From the NCBI GenBank assembly GCA_963667075.1, contig OY762938.1:1426001-1490000 (forward strand): 64,000 bases of DNA. Reading direction: 5' to 3'. Below, in pieces: positions 8,078-16,012 of this stretch. Position 1 is the first letter of the stretch. Each line of letters begins with the position of its first letter. The translations under genes and the position numbers were made by a program. This DNA is from G963667075 sp963667075 (lineage in GTDB: Bacteria > Pseudomonadota > Alphaproteobacteria > Micavibrionales > Micavibrionaceae). The notes below the pieces were generated by a model. It did no database searches. It was not told where the DNA came from and saw nothing but the letters and a program-made list of their open reading frames with translations.

Positions 8078-9991
8078 ATGAATAATTTTGAAGGCTTTGG
8101 CCTTTGTGATGCGCTGAATAAATCGTTGCGTAAGATGAACTATGAAACCCCTACACCTATTCAGGCAAAAGCGATTCCGCTCGCGATGAGAGGCCGGGAT
8201 GTTTTGGGGTCGGCGCAGACCGGTACAGGTAAGACAGCGGCGTTTAGTATTCCTATGGTCGAAGCTCTGATGCGTTCGCCTGATGGATCGGCCCTTGTCC
8301 TGACTCCGACGCGAGAGCTCGCCAAACAGGTGCTGGATGTTGTGCATCAGCTTCTGGGGTACAGAAGTTCGATTAATACAGCCTTTATTATTGGCGGAGA
8401 GCCTATGGGCAAGCAGCTCAAACAGCTTCGGGCTAATCCGCGTGTTATTGTGGGTACGCCGGGTCGGATCAACGACCATCTGGATCGCGGAACGCTCAAA
8501 CTGCATGATACGAGTTTTCTGGTGCTGGATGAAACAGACCGGATGCTTGATATGGGGTTTGGTGTTCAGCTTGATAGAATTGCCGAACATCTGCCGGAAG
8601 ATCGTCAAACGCTTATGTTCTCTGCGACTCTGCCAAAAGAAATTGTTCGTATTTCGAATAAATATTTGACAAATCCTGAGCGTGTGTCTGTGGGTGAGAC
8701 CAATGTGATTGCCCAGAATATTGAGCAGGAAATGATCCGTATTGAGCAAAATGACAAATACGAAGAACTGACGCTTCAGCTTCATGATCGTGATGGTTCT
8801 GTGATTGTTTTTGTTAAAACGAAGTATGGGGCTGACAGAATGGCGAAAAATCTTCGCCGGGATGGTTTTACCTCTGAGGCCCTTCATGGTGACTTGAAAC
8901 AAAATAAACGTGACCGCGTGATGAAAAATTTCCGTAGTCAGAATTTCCGCGTTTTGATTGCAACAGATATTGCCGCACGCGGGCTTGATGTGCCGCATAT
9001 TGAGCATGTCATAAACTATGATCTGCCACAGGTTGCAGAAGATTATATTCATCGCATGGGCCGTACGGCAAGAGCCGGGGCGCAAGGCTCTGCCATCAGC
9101 TTTGTGTCGGCGCAAGACGGGCGTAAATGGCATGCGATTGAACGGCTTTTAAACCCGGAAGCAGCGAACGACAAAGGGAGTAAGCCTAACGGGCGTAAGA
9201 AGAAAAACAGCAAATACCGTCATAAAAATAAATCACGGGCTGATAGATTCTCGGAAGATAAAGCATGGGCTGATAAGCCGCGGGCTGACAAATCCCGTGG
9301 CGATAAAGCGTGGGCCGATAAGCCGCGGACTGATAAATCCCGTGGTGACAAAGCGTGGGCCGATAAACCGCGGACTGACAAATCCCGTGGTGACAAAGCG
9401 TGGGCCGATAAGCCGCGGACTGATAAATCCCGTGGTGACAAAGCGTGGGCTGATAAACCGCGGACTGACAAATCCCGTGGTGACAAAGCATGGGCCGATA
9501 AACCGCGGACTGATAAATCCCGTGGTGACAAAGCATGGGCCGATAAGCCGCGGACTGACAAATCCCGTGGTGACAAAGCATGGGCCGATAAACCGCGGAC
9601 TGATAAATCCCGTGGTGACAAAGCATGGGCCGATAAGCCGCGGACTGATAAATCCCGTGGTGACAAAGCATGGGCCGATAAGCCGCGGACTGATAAATCC
9701 CGTGGTGACAAAGCATGGGCCGATAAACCGCGGGCTGACAAATCCCGTGGTGACAAAGCATGGGCCGATAAACCGCGGGCTGACAAATCCCGTGGTGACA
9801 AAGCATGGGCCGATAAACCGCGGACTGACAAATCCCGTGGTGACAAAGCATGGGCCGATAAGCCACGGACTAAAAAAACGTGGGCTAAAAAGCGTCCCAA
9901 CAGAACCGGGAATCAGGAAGGTTTTTCAGCTGGAAAATCGTCCGATCGTTCCAGCTCCAGAAAGACCGGCTCGTCAAGGGCTGCTGGGTGA
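8078..9991 (+). CDS. DEAD-box (DETD) RNA helicase with repetitive basic tail
   Basis: A 637-aa ATP-dependent RNA helicase of the RhlE type, likely remodelling structured RNA in ribosome assembly or mRNA decay. Core motifs in order: Q motif near residue 26 (PTPIQAKAIP), motif I AQTGTGKT at 46-53, TPTREL, motif II DETD at 151-154, SAT in MFSATLP, and motif VI YIHRMGRTARAG. The DEAD box reads DETD here. After about residue 380 the protein is a charged tail. Fourteen exact-length copies of a 15-residue unit (KAWADKPRTDKSRGD) span about residues 395-600, ending in a Ser/Arg-rich stretch. The tail is probably disordered and RNA-binding. The core is ordinary, but the repeat number is exceptional. 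Confidence 0.93.
   Translation: MNNFEGFGLCDALNKSLRKMNYETPTPIQAKAIPLAMRGRDVLGSAQTGTGKTAAFSIPMVEALMRSPDGSALVLTPTRELAKQVLDVVHQLLGYRSSINTAFIIGGEPMGKQLKQLRANPRVIVGTPGRINDHLDRGTLKLHDTSFLVLDETDRMLDMGFGVQLDRIAEHLPEDRQTLMFSATLPKEIVRISNKYLTNPERVSVGETNVIAQNIEQEMIRIEQNDKYEELTLQLHDRDGSVIVFVKTKYGADRMAKNLRRDGFTSEALHGDLKQNKRDRVMKNFRSQNFRVLIATDIAARGLDVPHIEHVINYDLPQVAEDYIHRMGRTARAGAQGSAISFVSAQDGRKWHAIERLLNPEAANDKGSKPNGRKKKNSKYRHKNKSRADRFSEDKAWADKPRADKSRGDKAWADKPRTDKSRGDKAWADKPRTDKSRGDKAWADKPRTDKSRGDKAWADKPRTDKSRGDKAWADKPRTDKSRGDKAWADKPRTDKSRGDKAWADKPRTDKSRGDKAWADKPRTDKSRGDKAWADKPRTDKSRGDKAWADKPRADKSRGDKAWADKPRADKSRGDKAWADKPRTDKSRGDKAWADKPRTKKTWAKKRPNRTGNQEGFSAGKSSDRSSSRKTGSSRAAG
9245..9874 (+). repeat. In-frame tandem array, 14 units of 45 nt
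   Basis: The KAW codons recur every 45 nt from 9260 to 9845 without a single indel, giving 14 units followed by one decayed unit. Units differ by mostly synonymous changes: GCG or GCA for Ala, AAA or AAG, GAT or GAC. One Thr/Ala position changes (Ala in units 1, 11 and 12). Units 2-5 alternate AAG/GAT with AAA/GAC, which suggests a 90-nt duplication step. Confidence 0.97.
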
Positions 9992-10077
9992 TTGGCATTA
10001 GCTTCTCTTGTTTTGGCAGAGGATCATATTAGTATCAAAATTTTATGCAAGCTAGCGCATAAGCTGTTTTTTGGCTC

Positions 10078-10105
10078 TTGACGCAGTGCGTCAACTCGAT
10101 AAAGT
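10078..10105 (+). promoter_or_regulatory. serA promoter with overlapping palindromic operator
   Basis: The sequence TTGACGCAGTGCGTCAA at 10078-10094 is a perfect 8+1+8 palindrome. Its left arm contains a -35 (TTGACG), and TAAAGT at 10100-10105 lies 16 nt further as a possible -10. The arrangement looks like an operator covering the -35 of serA. The regulator is unknown. Confidence 0.5.
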
Positions 10106-10135
10106 ATGTTCTTTGAACGTTCAAGGGAGTGTAAC

Positions 10136-11713
10136 ATGCCAAAAGTTTTGATTAGTGATAAAATGAATCCTCTGGCTGCAGAGATTTTTAAAAAAAATGG
10201 GGTAGAGGTTGATGTTAAAACCGGCCTTTCCCCGGAAGAATTAAAAGACATTATTGGCGAATATGACGGGCTGGCCATACGTTCGGCCACCACTGTTACG
10301 CGTGAAATTCTGGAATCAGCCGGCAATCTGAAAGTGATAGGGCGTGCGGGCATCGGTGTTGATAACGTCGATGTGCCGGCTGCTACAGAAAATGGTGTCA
10401 TTGTGATGAACACGCCGTTTGGGAACTCTATTACAACGGCGGAGCATGCTATTGCGATGATGATGGCCCTTGCCAGACAAATTCCTCAGGCCAATGAGTC
10501 AACGCATGCCGGGAAATGGGAAAAGTCCAAATTCATGGGGGTTGAGCTTTATAGCAAGACGCTCGGCGTGATCGGTTGCGGTAATATTGGTTCCATAGCG
10601 GCGTCTCGTGCATTGGGTCTTAAGATGAAAGTGATTGCGTTTGATCCGTTCCTCACGGAAGAGCGTGCAGCAGAAATCGGTGTTGAGAAAGTTGATTTTG
10701 ATACATTGTTGAAACGGGCTGATTTTATCACACTCCATATCCCTAAAAATGACAAGACAGCACATCTTTTAAATAAAGAGGCGTTTGCCAAAATGAAGGA
10801 TGGTGTACGTATCATACATTGTGCCCGCGGTGGTGTTGTATCTGAAGAGGCTCTTCTTGAAGCCCTTGAAAGTGGTAAGGTTGCAGGGGCTGCGCTTGAT
10901 GTTTTCGAAAAGGAGCCGGCGAAAGAAAATCCACTCTTTGGTCATCCGAATGTTATCTGTACGCCTCATCTGGGTGCCTCAACCACAGAAGCGCAGGTCA
11001 ATGTTGCTATTCAGGTGGCCGAACAAATGTCCGATTATCTGACAAGCGGCGCGATTACGAATGCGCTTAACATGGCCTCTATTTCTGCTGAGGAAGCACC
11101 GAAACTAAAACCATATATGGCCCTTGCCAGACAGCTTGGCAGCTTTGCTGGACAGATTACAGATCATGCTATTCGTGAGATCAATGTTGATTTTCTGGGC
11201 AAGGTCTCAACCTTGAACAGTAAGCCGCTCATGGCTTGCATTCTGTCCGAATTTCTGGCACCGCTTACGGACTCGGTTAATATGGTGAATGCTGGGCAGA
11301 TTGCCAAAGCGAAGGATATTGCAGTATCTGAAACGAAAGCTGAAACATGCAAGGAATTTCAAACAGCCATTAAAGTTTCCGTTGTAACAGAAGAGCGCGA
11401 GCGTGTTCTGATCGGCACTCTGTTTGCCGGGCGGGAGCCTCGTATTGTGAATATCGAAGGTGTGCCCGTTGAGGCGGCCTTGAGTGAAAACATGCTTTTC
11501 TTCCGTAATGAAGACAAACCGGGCATGATTGGCGGTGTTGGTACAATTCTTGGCAAAGCAGGCCAGAATATTGCAGATTTCCGTCTTGGCCGCGTACCGG
11601 GTAGCGATAGCGCGGTGGCACTGGTATCACTTGATGCGCCTGTAACGCAAGCCCTCTTGAATGAGCTTTCGGAACTGCCACAGGTTAAGCAAGTCAAACA
11701 CTTGCGTTTTTGA
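10136..11713 (+). CDS. serA: D-3-phosphoglycerate dehydrogenase
   Basis: A 525-aa cytoplasmic enzyme that oxidises 3-phosphoglycerate to 3-phosphohydroxypyruvate, the first step of serine synthesis. It has the substrate domain (IRSATTVTREIL), the NAD-binding Rossmann motif GVIGCGNIGSIAA, the conserved catalytic region (CARGGVVSEEALLEAL, then TPHLGASTTEAQ), an intervening regulatory domain and a C-terminal ACT domain (FFRNEDKPGMIGGVGTIL). This is the long three-domain form. I chose the ATG at 10136 because AAGGGAGT sits 5 nt before it. An in-frame start 10 codons upstream lacks a ribosome-binding site. A 17-nt palindrome lies just upstream. It converges on an M48 peptidase gene. Confidence 0.96.
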   Translation: MPKVLISDKMNPLAAEIFKKNGVEVDVKTGLSPEELKDIIGEYDGLAIRSATTVTREILESAGNLKVIGRAGIGVDNVDVPAATENGVIVMNTPFGNSITTAEHAIAMMMALARQIPQANESTHAGKWEKSKFMGVELYSKTLGVIGCGNIGSIAASRALGLKMKVIAFDPFLTEERAAEIGVEKVDFDTLLKRADFITLHIPKNDKTAHLLNKEAFAKMKDGVRIIHCARGGVVSEEALLEALESGKVAGAALDVFEKEPAKENPLFGHPNVICTPHLGASTTEAQVNVAIQVAEQMSDYLTSGAITNALNMASISAEEAPKLKPYMALARQLGSFAGQITDHAIREINVDFLGKVSTLNSKPLMACILSEFLAPLTDSVNMVNAGQIAKAKDIAVSETKAETCKEFQTAIKVSVVTEERERVLIGTLFAGREPRIVNIEGVPVEAALSENMLFFRNEDKPGMIGGVGTILGKAGQNIADFRLGRVPGSDSAVALVSLDAPVTQALLNELSELPQVKQVKHLRF

Positions 11714-11727
11714 TGATTTGAATTGGC

Positions 11728-12540
11728 CTATGGCTGATGAGGGCGAGGAAGCTTTATAGCTTCCAGTTCTCTTATGCGGCTTTCTGGTGTTGGGTGGTCG
11801 TCACAAAGAACGCTTTTTATGTTTTCTATAGAGGTTTGGGCTAAATGATTGAAAGTTCTGTCTAGCCCGCTTCTTTTGCCTTCATCTTTATTTTTAATGG
11901 ATCTTTTGAAATAGTTAGCCAGTGGGATCCTGCTGGCTGTCATTTTTGCGCTTTCAGTGTCCGCAGAAAATTCACGCAGTCTTATATTGTGTTGGGAGAG
12001 TGCTTGCAGGCCAAGTAGAGTCAATGCTTTTATGCTGGTTTCTGTTATCGTGTATGAGCCCAAGCCTCCTAGAGTGCTTCCTATACAAAAACTAAACAGG
12101 TAGCCCTCCCAGAGTGTTTTATGTGTATCTCGTCCTTTTATATGCGCTATTTCGTGGGCAATGATAGCTTCTTGCTCGTCTGGACTTAAGGCGGTTTTTC
12201 CAGAGAATTTATTTTTTTGCAGGATAAGTTTGTCATAAAGCACAGAGGCTGTATTTCCGTACAATTCTTCATGAAAAAACATTTTGGGAGGAGAAATACC
12301 GACTTTTTTCGAAAGTTTTTTGCTAAGTTCGTTTATTCTTTTATCTGTAGCAGGTTCGTAACTATTATGTGACATAGCGTTTTCTATGTTCATGACGGCG
12401 CATTTTTTAAAAAAACAAAAGAACAAGGCTGTTGCAATGCCAGGCAAATTTTCTGGTATCATAAAAAAACTCCCCGCGCAAAGAAGAGCTGTGCCCAAGG
12501 TTTCTTTCCATTCATATTTATTACGAGGCCATGAAATCAT
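11728..12540 (-). CDS. M48-family zinc metallopeptidase, paralogue A
   Basis: A 270-aa membrane-associated peptidase of family M48 (HtpX/Ste24-like). It has the zinc site HEIAH (EAIIAHEIAHIKGRDTHK) and the third ligand in REFSADTESAKM. Hydrophobic segments lie at about residues 15-48 and 145-170. Such enzymes degrade damaged membrane or periplasmic proteins. The N-terminus MISWPRNKYEW is nearly identical to that of the next gene, so the two arose by tandem duplication. Similar sequence (ATGATATGTAAA) also lies ahead of both starts. The substrate is unknown. Confidence 0.85.
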   Translation of the reverse strand: MISWPRNKYEWKETLGTALLCAGSFFMIPENLPGIATALFFCFFKKCAVMNIENAMSHNSYEPATDKRINELSKKLSKKVGISPPKMFFHEELYGNTASVLYDKLILQKNKFSGKTALSPDEQEAIIAHEIAHIKGRDTHKTLWEGYLFSFCIGSTLGGLGSYTITETSIKALTLLGLQALSQHNIRLREFSADTESAKMTASRIPLANYFKRSIKNKDEGKRSGLDRTFNHLAQTSIENIKSVLCDDHPTPESRIRELEAIKLPRPHQP

Positions 12541-12603
12541 GGGTATTTACATATCATGCTTTTAAGTTAATATGCAAAGTAAAATGAATTTGGTATATAA
12601 AAA

Positions 12604-13431
12604 CTATGGTTTATTGAGGTCTGGCAATTTCATGGATTCCAGATTTTTAATGCGTTTATCCAGACTGGGATGATCATTAAAAAGAAAGTTTATAGCTTTG
12701 ATTGGAAGGTTGACAAGACAATTGAAAGTATTGGCGAGTTTGTTACTTCGGGAGGGTGGTTGCGTGAATTCTCTTTTCTCTTCAAGTATCCTATTGAAAA
12801 GGAGGGAGAGTGGTTCTGCGTCCCCCATTATTTTTGCGGCTTCGGTATCTGCAGAAAATTCTTCCAGTTTTGTGCTGTATTGTATAAAAAAATGCGTGCT
12901 TAGTAGGGTTGCTGTCCTTATTCCAAGATCGCTCATTGTCGTGCATGAGGGAAGGCTGGCATAAAAGCCCCCTACGTAAGAGCAAAAGAGCGCGTACTTT
13001 AAGAATTGTTTTTGTTCTGTACGCCTTATTATATGCGCTATTTCATGCGCCAGAACGGCTTCTTGTTCGGCGGGTGTCAGGCCACTTTCATCTGAAAAGC
13101 TTTTTCTGTCCATAACAATCTTACCGGACAATACACTAGCGTTGTTTTCTTCAAAGTGCTTACTCAAAAAGAGTTCAGGCGGGGAAATACCTACTTGATC
13201 TGAAAGTTTTTTATTAATTTGATGTATTTGGCTGTTTGCATCAGGTTCCTGAGCATTTTGCAGTTTAATTTTTGGTATGAGTATTTTTAGCGCTTTACCA
13301 AAACTCAAGAGAGATAAACTCGTCGCAATGCCATGTGAATTTGTTGGCATCATGAAAAAACTGCCCGTACACATGAGGGCTGTAGCAAGAGCGTCTTGCC
13401 ATTCATATTTATTGCGGGGCCATGATATCAT
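12604..13431 (-). CDS. M48-family zinc metallopeptidase, paralogue B
   Basis: A second M48 peptidase, about 275 aa, immediately upstream of its paralogue on the same strand (63 nt between genes). It keeps the zinc motif HEIAH (AVLAHEIAHIIRR) and the third ligand region EEFSADTEAAKI. It shares the N-terminal sequence MISWPRNKYEW. I chose the start at 13431 to match paralogue A. An in-frame ATG six codons upstream (13449) is possible. Sequence outside the catalytic core has diverged considerably, so the duplication is not recent. Confidence 0.83.
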   Translation of the reverse strand: MISWPRNKYEWQDALATALMCTGSFFMMPTNSHGIATSLSLLSFGKALKILIPKIKLQNAQEPDANSQIHQINKKLSDQVGISPPELFLSKHFEENNASVLSGKIVMDRKSFSDESGLTPAEQEAVLAHEIAHIIRRTEQKQFLKYALFCSYVGGFYASLPSCTTMSDLGIRTATLLSTHFFIQYSTKLEEFSADTEAAKIMGDAEPLSLLFNRILEEKREFTQPPSRSNKLANTFNCLVNLPIKAINFLFNDHPSLDKRIKNLESMKLPDLNKP

Positions 13432-13551
13432 AGTTGATTGACATATCACATATATTACAAATATGTAAAGTTAAATAATTTAGGTGACATTGAAAAAGAA
13501 AATATCTATTTTGATGGGCTTGTAAAATAAGCAAACAAAGGAAATACTTAA

Positions 13552-13836
13552 ATGACAGACTTGGCAGTTCTTGATAATGAAATCGAAGAAGAGGGCAAAG
13601 ATGTAGGCGGCGTGGCTGGCAAACGTTTGAAAAGCTTTATTGAGCGTGTGGAGCGTTTGGAGGAAGAAAAAACAGCCCTGTCCGAAGATATCAAGGAAGT
13701 GTATGCCGAAGCAAAAGCCACAGGGTTTGACGTCAAAACCATGCGTAAAATCGTACGCCTTCGCAAAATGGATGTCGAAAAACGCCGTGAGGAAGACGAG
13801 CTTTTAGAAGTCTACCGCGCAGCCATTGGGATCTGA
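13552..13836 (+). CDS. gapR: GapR-family DNA-binding protein (DUF2312)
   Basis: A 94-aa nucleoid-associated protein. The core from about residue 22 (GKRLKSFIERVERLEEEKTAL, then DIKEVYAEAKATGFD and MRKIVRLRKMD) is the alphaproteobacterial GapR/DUF2312 signature. In Caulobacter GapR binds overtwisted AT-rich DNA ahead of replication and transcription. The protein is highly charged and helical with a coiled-coil part, as in the family. An AAGGAAA element precedes the ATG. It is convergent with the unknown 409-aa gene, with only 5 nt between. Confidence 0.93.
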   Translation: MTDLAVLDNEIEEEGKDVGGVAGKRLKSFIERVERLEEEKTALSEDIKEVYAEAKATGFDVKTMRKIVRLRKMDVEKRREEDELLEVYRAAIGI

Positions 13837-13841
13837 TTTCG

Positions 13842-15071
13842 TTACGGGCTGGGGGGCCAGGTTTTTTTTATTACATGGCTGATATATTCGTTGGAATCTA
13901 CGCCGAAACGTTCGGCTTCTCTTGTCGAGCGGTTAAATAAAGAACAGAGCTGAGGACCTTTGGCCTGTTTGTCTCTGTATAGGATCAGATCATTCAGAAG
14001 ATCTTGCGGGCAGTCTTTTTCAGGGATTGTTTTCGCCAGATCTTCTGCTCTGCTTTTCCAAAGTCCGGCATGGACCGGATCTTTTAGTTTAAGTGCTCTT
14101 TCGTGCTGTTTAACACAAAGCTGGAAAATATAGTGACGCGCTATATTGTCGTTTCGTGAATAGGAAATATACCGTGTTTCGGCGTCTGTGCGTCGTGCTT
14201 TTTCTTTTTTTACGGCTTGCTCAAATTCTTCGTTTTCCAATTGGTTTTCAAGCGTAGCCTTTGCGTCTCTCCAAAGTCCTTCATAAGGACAGTTTAAGCG
14301 GTAGGACCATTTGGGGGAGCAGTAAATATCGCTATTCTCATGGAAACAGGACAGGAGTTTTCCGGCTATTTCAGGGGCGTTTTCATGTGCTTTCACAAAA
14401 TCAGTTAGAAAACCGAGCTGTGTATTATTCAGTTGAACTTTACCAGATGCGATGATGAGTTGTGCTGTACGGACCATAATTGTATTTTCATATTCTTTTG
14501 ACTCTCTAAAGCGTTGCCCATCTTTTTCCGCATAAAATGGCTTAAAAGAAAGAATAGCGTCAGGATCCTTCCCATAGAGCTTTCCTGCTATTTCGATACC
14601 TAATTCAGTCAGGGTCGAATACATATTTAGTATATCGCCATTGCTGTCCAGTCTGGTATGCCAGAACGTCCGCGGGTTTTCAGTGGCAAGCCTGTCTTTG
14701 AAGACATGTGGTATAAGTTTATCAAGATGTGCCTGCGCGAGACCCGGGTCTGATATATAATCAAGCAGAGCGGGAGGGCTGTTTTTGAGTGCGGGGTTTT
14801 CTTTGAGGTCAGAGGCTCCCATACCGGCAATAATTCTTAATACTTCAATTTTATCAAGACCTTCTTTGGCGCATGTCAGGCGTGTTTCAGTCTCCAGTGT
14901 TTCGTCTGTGATCTGTTTATGCAAGCGTGCCAGAATGGAATTAGAGGGCTCTTCATCATTGCCTGGTGCCAAAGGTTGAACGGGGTATATCGGAAATTTT
15001 GGAAGGTATTGGGGGATACAATAGGGTGGGTATAATTTTATCATCTGATCATGCGTCATAGTGTTTTCCAA
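13842..15071 (-). CDS. Hypothetical protein, 409 aa
   Basis: I do not recognise this protein. It has no signal peptide or obvious membrane segment. It starts with a Pro- and Tyr-rich stretch (YPPYCIPQYLPKFPIYPVQP) and is otherwise largely helical and charged, with about seven Cys spread along it. There are no clear repeats or catalytic motifs. Base composition and codon use look like those of its neighbours. It stands alone between convergent gapR and pflA, separated from pflA by 135 nt, so it is probably transcribed on its own. Confidence 0.75.
   Translation of the reverse strand: MENTMTHDQMIKLYPPYCIPQYLPKFPIYPVQPLAPGNDEEPSNSILARLHKQITDETLETETRLTCAKEGLDKIEVLRIIAGMGASDLKENPALKNSPPALLDYISDPGLAQAHLDKLIPHVFKDRLATENPRTFWHTRLDSNGDILNMYSTLTELGIEIAGKLYGKDPDAILSFKPFYAEKDGQRFRESKEYENTIMVRTAQLIIASGKVQLNNTQLGFLTDFVKAHENAPEIAGKLLSCFHENSDIYCSPKWSYRLNCPYEGLWRDAKATLENQLENEEFEQAVKKEKARRTDAETRYISYSRNDNIARHYIFQLCVKQHERALKLKDPVHAGLWKSRAEDLAKTIPEKDCPQDLLNDLILYRDKQAKGPQLCSLFNRSTREAERFGVDSNEYISHVIKKTWPPSP
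13849..13869 (+). terminator. Possible weak terminator after gapR
   Basis: CTGG-GGGG-CCAG followed by G and eight T lies 12 nt past the gapR stop, inside the 3' end of the convergent gene. The stem is only 4 bp, so this is tentative. Confidence 0.3.
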
Positions 15072-15206
15072 GTGTCTATTGACATAAATTTATAATTGTA
15101 AGTTATTCCTTATAAGGAGTTATGGGCAATAATGTCAAGAAAAGGAGGTCTTTTGCACAGCGATTACCTTATGCAGCGCTTTCTATAGGAGGATAGGGGA
15201 ACGGTA

Positions 15207-15956
15207 TTATTCTACTTTTAATCCTTTTCTTTCGAAGATCTTTTTTGCCTTGTTTATTTCTTCTGGCGTGGGCTCTTTCGTTTCTTTTAACATGTAGGGC
15301 CTGTTCAGGGCATCCCATTTGTATTCGCCCATTTTGTGAAAGGGGAGAAGCTCTACCTTTTCGACATTGCCCAAAGAGGCTGCGATGTTTGCGACTTCCT
15401 CTATATTGTCAGGAGAGTCGGTCAGGCCGGGCACCAGAACAAAGCGGATCCAGACAGGCTTGTTTTTCTGCGCCAGCCTTTGGGCAAAGTTAATCGTGGG
15501 CTGTAGCGGAACGCCTGTGACTTTTTTATAAAGGGCCGGAATGCCTGATTTGATATCCAAAAGGACCAGATCAATCTGATCCAGCATGTCGTCATCAACC
15601 TTTTCGCTTAAAAAGCCGCTTGTATCGAGTGCTGTGTGGAGTCCCATCTTTTTACAGCCATGTAGCAGGTTCTTGGTAAAGGACAGTTGTGCCAAGGGTT
15701 CTCCGCCGCTGATGGTAACGCCGCCTTTGGCTTTTTCCAGAAAGAAACGGTAGTCGTGGATGTCGGTTAAAATATCATCTATGTTGCGCAAAACCCCGCC
15801 CTTCATTTTCTGGGCGTCTGGGTTGTGGCAGTATGGGCAGGACAAAGGGCAGCCTGTTAAAAATACAACATAACGAACACCGGGGCCGTCTACGGTCCCG
15901 GCGGTTTCAATTGAATGTATATAGCCTGTCGAAGGATTTGCTATAGAGGGAAACAT
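15207..15956 (-). CDS. pflA: Pyruvate formate-lyase activating enzyme
   Basis: A 249-aa radical-SAM enzyme that installs the glycyl radical on pyruvate formate-lyase under anaerobic conditions. The iron-sulfur motif CxxxCxxC is at Cys36, Cys40 and Cys43 (GCPLSCPYC). The conserved glycine-rich SAM-binding stretch GGVTISGGEPLAQ follows. Length matches E. coli PflA (246 aa). It is 56 nt downstream of pflB on the same strand, the usual pairing. Confidence 0.96.
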   Translation of the reverse strand: MFPSIANPSTGYIHSIETAGTVDGPGVRYVVFLTGCPLSCPYCHNPDAQKMKGGVLRNIDDILTDIHDYRFFLEKAKGGVTISGGEPLAQLSFTKNLLHGCKKMGLHTALDTSGFLSEKVDDDMLDQIDLVLLDIKSGIPALYKKVTGVPLQPTINFAQRLAQKNKPVWIRFVLVPGLTDSPDNIEEVANIAASLGNVEKVELLPFHKMGEYKWDALNRPYMLKETKEPTPEEINKAKKIFERKGLKVE

Positions 15957-16012
15957 CCTCTCTGCCTTTCTTTTTATTGCACTATGCCGGTTCGATGGGA
16001 TGCAATAAATGG

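Noticed and set aside
8045..9133. 362-codon minus-strand frame
   Set aside because: It is the antisense of the helicase core and has no family motifs.
9245..9874. Possible CRISPR array
   Set aside because: Repeats are contiguous with no spacers and lie in frame inside a helicase gene.
9186..10001. Three long open frames (two minus, one plus) overlapping the helicase tail
   Set aside because: The 45-nt period is a multiple of three, so any frame without a stop in one unit stays open along the array. The peptides are pure repeat translations without start signals.
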